Positions 1 through 11,363 of a stretch of DNA of 64,000 bases are shown here, piece after piece. The stretch's first letter is position 1. Each line of letters opens with the position of its first letter. Below the pieces are notes generated by a model. It did not search any database, was not told the origin of the DNA, and saw nothing but the letters and a program-made list of their open reading frames with translations. Origin of the DNA: Stercorarius parasiticus. Taxonomy: Eukaryota > Chordata > Aves > Charadriiformes > Stercorariidae. The position numbers were made by a program, and so were the translations under genes. The stretch spans positions 1 to 64,000 of the forward strand of contig VWZL01000357.1 in the NCBI GenBank assembly GCA_013396915.1. The letters run 5' to 3'.

Positions 1-681
1 TGCATTCGCATAGAGGCACTTCATCTGGGCTGGCCGTGTAACCGTCTTGCGCAAATCCCCCTTGATTCCCTTGGGGTGTCCCGGTGCATCGTCCCCAGCT
101 TGCCTTAGGGAAACAAGCTATTTGCACCTATACGTACATTTTTAGGTATTATTTTTCCATTGGATAGCATAAAAATTGTGTTAAAGCTCAGGTGATTGCA
201 GAACATTCTACAACATCCCCTCTGTGCTGTATTTCCTATTGTAGTCACAACTATGTGAACCATTAAAAGTGATCCCATTCACTGAGCCAAACAACAAAAA
301 CCTAAAATTAGAAAAAGGATGCCTAGGGCAATATGCCTTTTTTTCTTTCACTCTTGGTCTCTGCTGTTTGTCAATAGAGACTTGATTTTCTAGTTCTTTC
401 CTAAAATTATACTCCTAAATTCTGAATTGCTTAGGACTTGCAATGTAATTTGGTGCAAAAAGGCATTTGTTTGTTTCTTGGGTTTTTTTTTTATGATTGC
501 CAGTCTCTTTAGATTAGACATGGGTAAATTAAATTAATCCTTTGGTCACAGAAAATTGCCTTACCAATACTAAATACAACATGAGAGTAAACCAACTGAG
601 AATGGGATGGTCCATTACATTGCTCAGTATCTCAATATGCTTCTTTCTTGACTATTGCTTGACCAGTTACTTACTCTTTCT

Positions 682-718
682 GAGTCAGAAGAATCATTCT
701 TAATGATTCTTCTGGCTC
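682..718. other. Hairpin, 17-bp stem
   Basis: Positions 682-698 (gagtcagaagaatcatt) pair with 702-718 (aatgattcttctggctc) around a 3-base loop; 16 pairs are Watson-Crick and one is G:T. The very short loop argues against a microRNA precursor and for a palindrome formed by template switching. Confidence 0.8.
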
Positions 719-3700
719 TGTATTCTGAATTGCTACCTTCATCTGATTAAACTGGAAGGGAGAAAATGCATTATTTGTGGATAATTCAAGCATTATGCAA
801 CTAACAATAATGGTGCAAGAAATAGATCTGTATATGTCCACCAAATTTTTCTCTTTCTATCTTTGGAAAAAAAAAAGAAAAATAAAAATGTCCTTAGACA
901 AAGATCCCGAAAATGACGTCAAAGAAAACATAGGCTCAGAAGGGATAACATGGTCCAATTCCAATTGTGAGTCATATTTCATGTACAGTAAAGCACTTAA
1001 GGAAATGCAGAATTGAAAGAGGATGTACAATGGGAATAATAGAATATGGCAAAGGTGAAAATGTACGTAGAAAGAAATTGGTGTCTGAATATTAATAAGC
1101 AGAGAGAAAGAAAATGGGATAAAGAAGGCAGGTTAAAGGAAAGAAAATGGAATTCAAATAAAGGGGGGGAGTGAACAGCAGCATCTAGCAAGATTTAATC
1201 TTTTTTCAAAATTTCGCTGAATCAATTTCCATATTCTAAAGGGATGAGAGCTGCCACATTAGTGTAAATGTACCTGTCACACACCCAAATTAGCTCAAGC
1301 CCTTAGGCTCAGGACCTGGGATCAACTCTGCACTTGGTGAAACACAGGTTGCATGCCCAGACTGCTGTTTCACGGAAGGTCACCTCACTCAGGACGGTGC
1401 AGAAAGCCAAGCACTTCATCCTTTCCCATGGACTGTTCCACCCAAGGACCTGCCTGACCCACTCTGTAGGTCCCACTAACCAGCTCCAGACCGCCAACCT
1501 GCACTACCTCTTTGGAAGAAAAAGGCTAGGACTGAGGGCTCATATTGCACCGGGTTTTGTGACAGAAGGAGACCCACACAGCAGGTTTGAAGCAAGGTAC
1601 TGGCAAGTACCTCCTTCCCTGTTTTTCCTGTTCATGTTCTTTGAACAGATCCTTCTGTTCTCTTTTCTAAAATCAAGTAGTACTTCCTGATCAAGATCTA
1701 CCTGTCCTTTCTGTCCGGAGATGTCTAACCAATTAATGTTTGTTAAATGAATTCTGTTTTCGATCCACTTGTAGAAGGCCAGCAATGGAACAAAAAAGCA
1801 GGAAAAAACAGCACAGGAACACATCATTGTAGGTTCCCTTTTGTGTTGATATGGAACAACCAGGAACACATACGAGGACTCACCACATGAGTCTCAAGTC
1901 CTCACCAGGACTCACTCAAGCACAGAAGAGACAGTGTCATCTTTCACGCTCATTTTCTGCTGCAGATTCTGATTATTTGTAATAGCTTACTGGTGGTCTG
2001 CTACTAACATTGAAACTCAGAATGCAATTCTCTCCTTGGCAATTCAAGAGACAAAATAATCTGTTGATTTATAGCAAAAATTGGGTCTCTCCAATTCTGA
2101 GACTTTGCTTCCAAGCAGAGTCTTGTACTAAGATTTTGTTTGCAGCTATCGCGTTTTTCACCGAATTTCATTTTCACCTGAGCTGTAAATCCAAGTACTT
2201 TCTGAATCATACTGTAACATTAAATTCTCTCCAGGATTCTCATACTAAGAGCTTTGTTCACTACAGTACCATTGCACAGCAAGGCTGAGTGAAGTCATTT
2301 CCAGCCACAACAGTTAGGAATCAAGTGCAAATATATAAAAAAAGGCAATAGCTAAGAACATCATCCCTTCTCACTGAAAGATGTTTGTGCATAAGCCTTC
2401 TAGCTATGCAGTCTTGCGTTTGGGGCACATCTATATTTCCTTCTCAGCTTAACTTTGAGACAAAGTACTGGACATTCATAACAGGAGAATACTTTTCTGA
2501 AGGTTATTTGATTGCTTAGCCAATGTTTACTCCTATAAGCTGCTCTTTCTTCCTCATCCATTTTCTCATCCCAGAGTGGGTGCATTTGTTCTGTACTGTC
2601 TGCAGTTGTAGTTAAAGCATCCAGAGATGCTCCAAGGAACAGGAAATCAGAGCACCACTGAGCACTAGTCATGCCTACAACGCTCTCAGTAGCAGTGGCT
2701 GAGGCAGTCTAGAGCGCGGATGGAGAGCTGTATGCAGGATCATGCAGACACATCTCAGAAAGGCTGCTGTTGGCCCTGGAGGTTCAAAGCACCACAGCCC
2801 GAGAAAGGGGAATGGTTTTCACGTCAGTCTGATGCCACATGTTCAAGACTTGTTGAAGACTGTTGCCCCTTAGCAAGCGAAAGCTTGCTGGCTGCTTGCA
2901 GGATGACTTCATGATACTGACAGATGCATGCTCACCTTACAAAAAGGCTGCAGAAATCCTGGAGGGAGCTGGCAATTCTATATCTACTGAGCATATCACT
3001 GCTGCTCATTGAATATTCCCAGTGAAGATTGCTCATCTGAGCAGGAAACAGGGAATCAATCTGGTTCTCTTAGTTCCATTTGCAATTTTATAGGCTCTTG
3101 CATATGATGTACTGGGTTATATCCTTCCTGCAAGTATGGCATTATAATTCATGGTATAGATCCCCTTACTTCTTTTTTTGTGTGCTCCTAGTTTGTGTCA
3201 AGTGCTGTGTCTGTCAAACAGTGAATAGGTGAGGTTGACCCTCCTACAAGGAGGGGAGACTGCTACATCCTTGGGGAGCTGCTAATCCTGCTCAAATGGA
3301 GAAGGTTGAAAAGACTTAATGGTATGGGATCTGGAGAAACTGTACTGAGGAGAAGCCAGACACACCTCACAGATGATGGACAGAATAATTTTCTAAGACT
3401 CAGAGGGGACCAAACTGAGTTTTATGCCACTCAAAATCATTGAGGTGGCTGCAATTGAGGACACAGTGGGTAGGAGGAGAGCTGTGTGAGAACCTTTGCA
3501 TTTCTGCTTAGTCTTACCTAGTTGCTTTGAGTTTTCTTTATTTAAAAAAAAATAATTATTCAACTTTTCTTGTTTTATACATGTTCTGATGAAACGTGGG
3601 TAATTTTTAAGTTCAAAAAAATACTTTTAATCTTTGGCAGCATCTCATTGTGAGAAGAAGATACAGAAGATACCTCAAAGTTCTGGCTGATAAGGGGTCT

Positions 3701-5261
3701 TGACACAGGCACCATTTCACAAAACAAAGAGACTCTGTGCCTTTCAGCCAACTGCCCAACCTTTCATGTGTCAGACACAGAATCCGTGGGCATTTCCTCT
3801 GATATTCCTCTCTGTTCTCCCGGGGCTTCAGAGCAAGAAGCAAAAGCCAGCTTGTTCACCAAGAGCATAATTTACGGCTGGCCTGCAAAGCCCCTGAAAA
3901 GGAGCAGCCACGGAACGCACAGGGATTCTTCTTCTTGTGAAGTCACAGAGCTGGGTGCCCAGAGCCTGAATTCTGCTTTCCATTGGGGTCAGGGCCACCT
4001 GGCACAGGCGCTGCACCAGCCCGAGTTCTGCAGGTCGGGACCAGCACATGTCAAAGGCGGGAGAGAAAGGGAACAGCTTTTTCGACTTTTTGGGCAATTC
4101 TGACCTGCTCAGATGATGAGTCATGTAATGTAAAAGAAGCTGCAAAACTGAGCCAGCCTACACAAGAGAAGACAACAAAGTATATATAAATAACAACCTA
4201 TATAACTTTTCCCCTGTCAGTTCCATGAGTAGCTAAAGAAGAACAAAGCTTTGAAGTGAGTCATGTTAACTTCCTTTCCCTCTCTTTTTTTTCTTTTTCA
4301 TAACTCTGAATGTTTTAAGGAAGCTCAGAAAACACATGGGTTAGAATTTTAAACCATGAAGATCAGGGTCAATTTATAAGTCTTTCAGGAGATATTAATG
4401 AACTGCCTAAGCCAGTAATTCTATTGCATAATTGGGAATGAACATGTATCTTCCTCGAATCATTTCGTAGCCTAACTTGTTAGTCTAGGGTAGTAATAGC
4501 TCACTGCCAGCTTTCTTTCCAGCACTAGATATTCTTGCAACGTTGGTCTGTTCCTGCTACTAGCTTAAGTGCAGGAATGCACACCTACGTCTTTTATATC
4601 CAAATGGTTATTACAAGCTCCATTTCCATTATGACTCAGCAGAATTAGCACATAATACAAAGGTTTGACTCCTCTTATATCAAAAGAAGAGTCTGCTGGT
4701 CCTGTATAGAAGCCAAGATTGTGCTGCCCTGTTAACCAGTACTCGCATTCAGCGTTAATAAATGTATCTTTTGAAAAGTCCCTACCTCTTAATAATTCTG
4801 ACCCCAATAGCAAGTTGCTGAGGAGAGTGACACGAGGCTAGAAATACAGAGACACACTTCATATTTAATTTAAGAGCTATCTTTATGTCTGATAAGTTAT
4901 TAATAGATGTCAGAAATTTCAGTAACACTTGCTCTATCATTATTAATTAGAGCTGTGGGGAAGTACTTGCCTGGCTGGTGAACCCTGTTAAATGTTTCTC
5001 ACATGAACTGACATTTACTCACTTGTCTTTACGTTGGAGATGAAAAAGAAAACAAACAAATAAAAAACCCAGAGAACTATTCTGTATGGAACAGTACATG
5101 TTAGCAGAGAGTAAATTGCATCTGATGAGACTCAAAGACTGCAAAAAAGATCTCAGTATTTCTCTGCCCCTTTCCCCTGAAAGATCTTAATGAAGACTGT
5201 TACAGAAGCTAAGCCACTTGCTTCTCAAAGAGTATGTGCAATGCAGGAAAACATTTCTAGT

Positions 5262-5378
5262 TCCATTTTACAAATAGGGAAATTAAGGTGTGCATACAGC
5301 AAGTACATTGCCCAGGGCTACAGGAGGAGTCAGCTGCGGAGCCCCGAACAAAATCTTAATCTTTTGGCTACCACATCT
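5262..5378 (+). repeat. Probable MIR-type CORE-SINE fossil
   Basis: The order of short blocks follows the MIR consensus: ccattttacaaatagggaaa, then a diverged gag-type stretch, cattgcccagggctacagga and a cagctgcggagccccgaac tail corresponding to the MIR 'ccatttta..gaggaaactg / cttgcccaaggtcac / ggcagagcc..gaaccc' layout. It is old and partial, without visible A/B boxes. MIR copies predate the mammal-bird split, so presence in a bird is expected. Confidence 0.55.
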
Positions 5379-8300
5379 GTGGTTTAGAGTCCAGATCATC
5401 CTTCCCACCTGGCTGTGAGAGGAATCCACATTGCTGGCTGTTCCACAGAACTGCCTAAATCCATGAGAACTTTCCTGGGGAGACTCTGCATCACCACCAC
5501 ACTACAAATGGGATTTTGTAAAAAATGAATAGTTGTATCACTGTCAGACATATCAGGAGGATAACGGGAGAAAGACAGGGAAAAAATGTGCAATAATAGT
5601 ACCTACTCCTTCTTGACTGCTACTGTCAACTTGTTTTTGGACATAACAAGCAGTGAAGAGAAAAGGATTTGGGTTTTTTTCAGTGTAGGTTGTACTCATA
5701 GTTAAGTGTTGGGATTTTTTCTTTTTTCCAGCATATGTAGCTGCAAGAGAGATTTTGCTTAAGTTGTCAATACAATATTTATTTTGTAAACACATTTGTC
5801 AAGTTTGCAACACTTACTCTGCCTAAAGGGTACCTTGAACCTAATGTTATTCCAGCAGCCATGACTTTGATTGATTGCACATCAGGAAGCTTAAGTGCAG
5901 AAAACCTCCCACACAAAATCACTTTAAAGTATGGAAATTAAAATTTAAAGGCTACTTCCTTAACATGCTTTGTGTGCCAGAGCAACCACAGACCCAGTCT
6001 GACATATGGGGGCAGCAAGAAGGAAGGGGGGCACAGGCATTCAGCCCTACTCCCACAGGACATGTCACAGGCACAAAAATTGCATTAAGAGGTGGTAATG
6101 TGGGAGGGGAGCAAAGGAAAAGAGCCTCCATACCCTCCTGCTTCTAACAAAGGCACATCTGTTTAACACCCCTAGCTGCCAACTGACTGGAAAAGAGCAC
6201 AGTAAAAGTTGCAAGTGGGACCTGGTTCTCCAACAAACATGATTACCATATCCCTTTCATGCACATCGCATCAAAATCCATCATTGCCATCCAGTTGATA
6301 TTAATATGTTTTTTACCAGAGGAAGGGGTGCACACAGCATCCTCAGCCAAAGGCTTCTTATCCTTAGGGAACGTCTTCAGAGCTGCCCAGCAGCCTTTCG
6401 TGCACAGGATGGTCTCCACAGTGGATCTGCTGAGGTCTTGTAGAGTTCTTTGCATTCTTATCTGCTGGCTGTTATTTTTAGAGTACTCCTCAACATATCT
6501 TCGGGAAGGCTGCAAGTCAGTGTTCCTGTTGGCACTGGTGTTGCAATGCAGCAGGTGCATTGGCACTGGTTTTCCATTGCTACAATAAAACCTCCCAATC
6601 TCATTCCTGAGGAAAATGTCACTCTTTTACAGGGCAGGTGAATTCTCATGACTGCATTAAGTCCAATGGCCTGTGAAGTCATTCACTATATCATGCTATG
6701 TTCTTTATTTCAACTCAACTCGAGCAATGTTCCTCTCTTGGCCTTTCTTAACAACCCAATTCTCTTAAGTATTTACTTTTTTTCTTTTCCACCTAATGAC
6801 TGTACAAAGGAATAAAAATTAGCTGGAGGGGAGTGTTTATTTCATCTCTCTTCTCTGTCCAATATCCCTTTGATCATAGATATAGAAAAGATCTGTGCAC
6901 TTAAGTCCAAACACTTTGCCCTTGTTCAGCTGCTACTTAACTCTGGAGATAACTTAAGCTCAGTAGGTCCTTCATTGTTTAACTTCAATGTTTTCTGGGC
7001 AGCTGAGTTTTGCTCATGCCCAGAATATCTCCTTCTATTTGCAGGGAGATATCTAGCTCCAGCCTGGGTCCAAACACGATTCAGGAGCTACAATGAGACC
7101 ACATAAGGACTGCGCACAGGAGTTTGTTCAGAGTCCACCAAGCACACACTGGCAGTCTCGGGTGCTTTTTAAAAAATGCCTTGTGGCTACAGGAATTTTA
7201 AAACAAAGTCATGCCAACCTTTCTGTTGGAAGCTTTGTGGTACTGGCACTCACCAAGGAAGAGGGAAATACACCTTAAATGCCTTTCCAAGCCTGAGACG
7301 ATATCAGTGCACCTCTTCTACCTCCCACAATATCTATATCAGGCCACAGCCAGGGCTGGGAAGAGAAGGGGCTTTAAAACTCAAATGGGAGCTGTTCTGC
7401 TGCACAGAAAGGAAAGCAAGATTCATTCATTTTGTAGGAAGGAAGAGGAGAAAAGGAGCTATGCCTTAGATGCCTCTGGTATATTGTCAGTCACTGGCTA
7501 GAATGAAGCAGCACCTTATCTCGTCGGAAAGTTATTCTCTCTCTGTCCAATTTGGTATAATGGCACTGCTGTTGTCAGAGGAACGGTCCTCAGCTATGTG
7601 AATGATAGGGGGAGGATTCAGCTCACCATCTGAACAGATAGACAGCTCCAGGGTGGACTTCATCCCATCTACTTTAGCTGTTGTTTGGCCATAGGGATGA
7701 ATTGGCTCTCTCGAAGTATTAATTTCCGTCCGCTGAAGAGGGAACTAAGATAAAGAATACCTGCTAGCAAAATCAATCGAAAAAGCCTGGTCAGGCATTC
7801 AAAGTGGGGAGGAAGGGGAATCTAGAAATATAGGGGAGAAGAATCCAATGAAATTAACTTGGGATTCAATTCAGTAACTACAAAGACGTAGGGTTCCCTG
7901 ACTCATTCTGACCTCTTTCGTGCTGCAAATAGTCTCCGAATTAGAAGAGAAGGTCCCGTGTTTTATGCTGGTTTGTCTATTTATCTTCAAGGCTTAACAG
8001 AGACGAACATGATTAAAATACAGTTTGGAAAAGCCCTTCAACACTGCCATCTATTTTAAATATTATTGTTTAATCACCAGCTTCCCTGTGGTAATTATTC
8101 TATGTTTAGGTTGTGGGGTTTTTTAATCGGTGTTTTCCCGTGGCTTGGGTGTGATTCCTGCAGAAGCCTTGTAATAACCAAATAACTAGGACAGCCTAAT
8201 CTAATAATTTGTGCATGCATATGATGTTCAGGGGGATTATTAAAGTTATTTTCTCACTAAAATGTTATCAGCTTAGAAAGCAGAGCTGTTCCAGGCCAAT

Positions 8301-9544
8301 GGCTTTTTATTGTAAAAATGTTTAATACAGCTGTATGCACCAGACTGCAGTTGCACATGCTAATGTCATTTGTTCCATGGATTTTGCCTTTTGAAAAGAA
8401 CCTTGCTGCTCTCTAGTTTTTGCTTTAAAAAAGTCCTAACAACCAAAATAATGTTGTTCAAATGGCAAATGTTTGCTGAAACTGAAAGCTGGAGTGTTTG
8501 TGTAGACTTTTGTCTAGGCTTGGATATGCTTTAATTTGACGGGACTTGTTATTAACTTAGGACATGAGGCCTTGAGAGTTTTCTCCTACTTTAATAGCAT
8601 TATATTTCAGGCCCCCAGCACAACTAATTTAAATGGTTCCAGGGCTAGAATCTAATCAATTTTGCACAGGAAGATGGAAGTCAGTCCCTTAGTACTAATT
8701 TCCCTGCAATGTAAAAACAGTGATAACAAAGAAAGGCAAAAAAATTAAAATTAAGCAGCATGAATGCAAATAGCATTACTCAGATATTTTTCTTCTGCTG
8801 GCGTAGTCTAAATTTCAAAGCCACCTCCCACACATACACGTATATATAACATGTTGAAATACAATACTTCCTCAGATGTTGCATTCGCTGTCATACAGTT
8901 CATTCCTAGGTATGGACTATTTTGCTACAGAAAGCAAAACTACATCAGTATTTTTCTGCTCTAATGGTTCATTCTGGACACTGAAAGAAAGACCTGATAT
9001 ACAATAAAACAGGAGCACAACAAAGGGAAAGAGATAAAAATATGGGCAGACAAATGTCGAATATTATTCAGTTGCTTGACCCATGATATGCACAGTATGT
9101 CATGCCTCTGCACTTGCACATGCCTCATATTTCTCATTTGAATGATAATTCTTCTTGGTGTAATCATAGCAAATATAGCAATACTGAAATTAACATTCTA
9201 TCCATTATCCTTTCAGTGATTATCTTAGATTTTTTTAGAGTTTGAGAACGCACACTAGGAAGGCTTTGTTTAATCGGCTAGAGAGAGAATGGCACCAAAC
9301 ATTGACAAGCCTCTCTTAGAGACTCTAAGGAGGCAAAGGCTTAAGCTACTATTTGTGTACCCTTTTTACTTAGCCTTGATTATTGCACAAATAATGTTTA
9401 CTGCAGAAGAGTTCAAATAAAGCATTGCGTTCTAAAGTTCAGTTGCATCTGAATGTTGGCCTATGTTTTCAAGAGTGTTATGCAAAGCCTCTTGTTAAAC
9501 AAGGACACTAGCACATGTGGTAGGGAAATGAAGATATTGTCACA

Positions 9545-10140
9545 TCCCTGGGGGCTCCAGCAAGGCTTGGTTGCCCTGACCAGTCTCACCTGAGTCCCTA
9601 GCCAAGCTCACTCTGTCCATGGACCCAGGAGTATCCTAGTTTGGGCTGTGTCCAATGCAGGCTGTGCCCAGCCAGGCCTCCTGCATGGACCTTGGATCTG
9701 CATTATAGTTGTCCCTACCACCAGCCTGGCCTCCAACTGTCCTCACTGGCTGCTTGGGCTTCCTGGATCAACCCTGGCTGGATCTGGGATCTCTATTCCT
9801 TGCCTACAGTCCTGTCTCTCCTCCAAGTTGCACCCCAGCCCTTGTTCATCACCTCACCTCATCTGGGACTGTCATTGTATCGCATCACTGTCACCACTCC
9901 AACCCTGCTCACATCCTGTGGGTCAGTGCCCTGACCCAGTCTACACTGTAGAAGCCCTTGGCCCCTGGCTTGCTCTCCCTCATGGAGCAGTTTGGCTTAT
10001 GCTGCTCCCTGACAGATATCATTGGGCTATCACTGCTACTATCATTTATATTTTACTTCATTTTTTGTGGGTCTTTCCCACCGCTATGGGTTTGGACTCT
10101 GAAGACACTTCAATATATGAAGAACAAACTGCAAAACTCT
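9545..10140. repeat. Pyrimidine-rich, CpG-poor block, unclassified
   Basis: About 600 bases immediately before the CR1 copy are much richer in C and T than the neighbourhood. They carry recurring short words (cctgac, ctggat, cctccaa, tcctcac) and almost no CpG. Overlapping open frames of 80-167 codons occur in all three forward frames, which is what a low-complexity composition produces rather than a gene. It may be a separate interspersed repeat into which, or beside which, the CR1 inserted. I do not recognise the family. Confidence 0.4.
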
Positions 10141-10159
10141 ACCTGCTCTAGTACGTTAA

Positions 10160-11363
10160 TAATCAACCTGGGTTTGGAAAGCTTGCTTCATCTGGGAAGG
10201 CAGTTGATGTGGGTTCATTTTGATTTTAGCAAACCTTTTGATGCTGTGTCTCATAGTATCCCTCTGGACAAATTGTCCAGCATACAGCTAGACAAGTCCA
10301 TAATGCATCGGGTGAGCAACTGGCTGAGTGGTCAGGCTCAAAGTGTTATAGTAAATGCAGTTACATCAGGCTGGCAGCCAGTCACTAGTGGAGTTCCCCA
10401 GGCCTCAGTTTTAGGGCCAGTGCTCTTTGATGCTTTTATAAATGATCTGTATGCAAGAATCGAATGTACAGTAAGAAAGTTTGCTGATGATACTGAACTA
10501 GGAGGAGCTGTGGACTCGAGGGTAGACAGGCCTTACAGAGACATCTGGATAGATTAGAGAGCTGGGCAATCACCAACCATACAAAATTTAATGAGAGCAA
10601 GTGTCAGATTCTACACCTGGGACAGGGTAATCCTGGTTGTACATACAAATTGGAGGTCAACAGGATGGAGAGCAGCCCCACAGAAAGAGATCTGGGTGTT
10701 TAGGCTGACGATGAGTTGAACATGAGTCAACAGTGGGTCCTGGCAGCCAAAAGGACCAATTTTGTCCTGAGGTGCATCAAGCACAGCACCGCTAGCCATT
10801 CGAGAGAGGTGATTGTCCCACTCTACGCTGCACTGGTGTGGCTCCACCTCGAGTACTGTGTGCAGTTTTCAGTGCCTCAATATAAGGCATCAAACTATTG
10901 AGTGTGTCCAGAGGAGGGTGACCAAGAAGGTGAAGGGCCCTGAGGGCACGATTTAAGAGAAATGGCTGAGGTCACTTAGCTTGTTTAGCTTGGAGAAGAG
11001 AAGGCTGAGACTGACCTGATTGCAGTCTACATCTTCCTCAAGGAGGGCAGCAGAGGGCAGAGGTGCTGATCTCCTCTCTCTGGTGACCAGTGACAGGACA
11101 CAAGGAAATAGTATGAAGCTGTCTCAGGGGAAGTTCAGACTGGACATTAGGAAAAGCTTCTCCACTGAGAAGGTGGTCAGTGACTGAAACAGACTCCCCA
11201 GGGAAGTGGTCATGACAACAAGCCTGTCAGAGTTCAAGGAGTGTCTGGACAACAGTCTTAGTCATATGGTTTAGTTTTTGGTAGTCCTGCAAGAAGCAGG
11301 GAATTGGACTCTGTGGTCCTTATGGGTCCCTTCCAACTTGAGATATTCTATGATTCTATGATC
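10160..11363 (+). mobile_element. CR1-type LINE fragment (RT domain to 3' end)
   Basis: This is a 5'-truncated, decayed non-LTR retrotransposon of the CR1 family. Its first part translates in one frame (to the stop at 10555-10557) with reverse transcriptase motifs: [13 protein letters not shown], the segment [20 protein letters not shown], and the catalytic FADD at 10480-10491, a variant of YADD. After that stop the conserved CR1 peptide continues in other frames (NMSQQWVLAAKRTNF, SREVIVPLYAALVWLHLEYC near 10716-10870), so at least one frameshift has inactivated it. The end carries the CR1 3' signature (ggtcccttccaacttgagat, then attctatgattctatga at 11344-11360). No poly-A tail is present, as normal for CR1. 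It is antisense to GLRA2. The 5' boundary is approximate. Confidence 0.93.

Noticed and set aside
6243..6588. Opposed open frames on both strands (107 and 109 codons), checked as possible GLRA2 exon 8 because of INWMAMM
   Set aside because: Residues around INWMAMM do not fit AIDIWMAVCLLFVF, and no matching splice borders are present.
9648..10151. 167-codon open frame before the CR1, as a possible ORF1
   Set aside because: All three forward frames are open here through composition, and none shows a CR1 ORF1 motif such as zinc-knuckle, PHD-like or esterase features.
9958..10557. 199-codon frame as an intact reverse transcriptase gene
   Set aside because: Its first part is unrelated pyrimidine-rich sequence. 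Only a middle piece of the RT is present, with a stop at 10555 and frameshifts after it.
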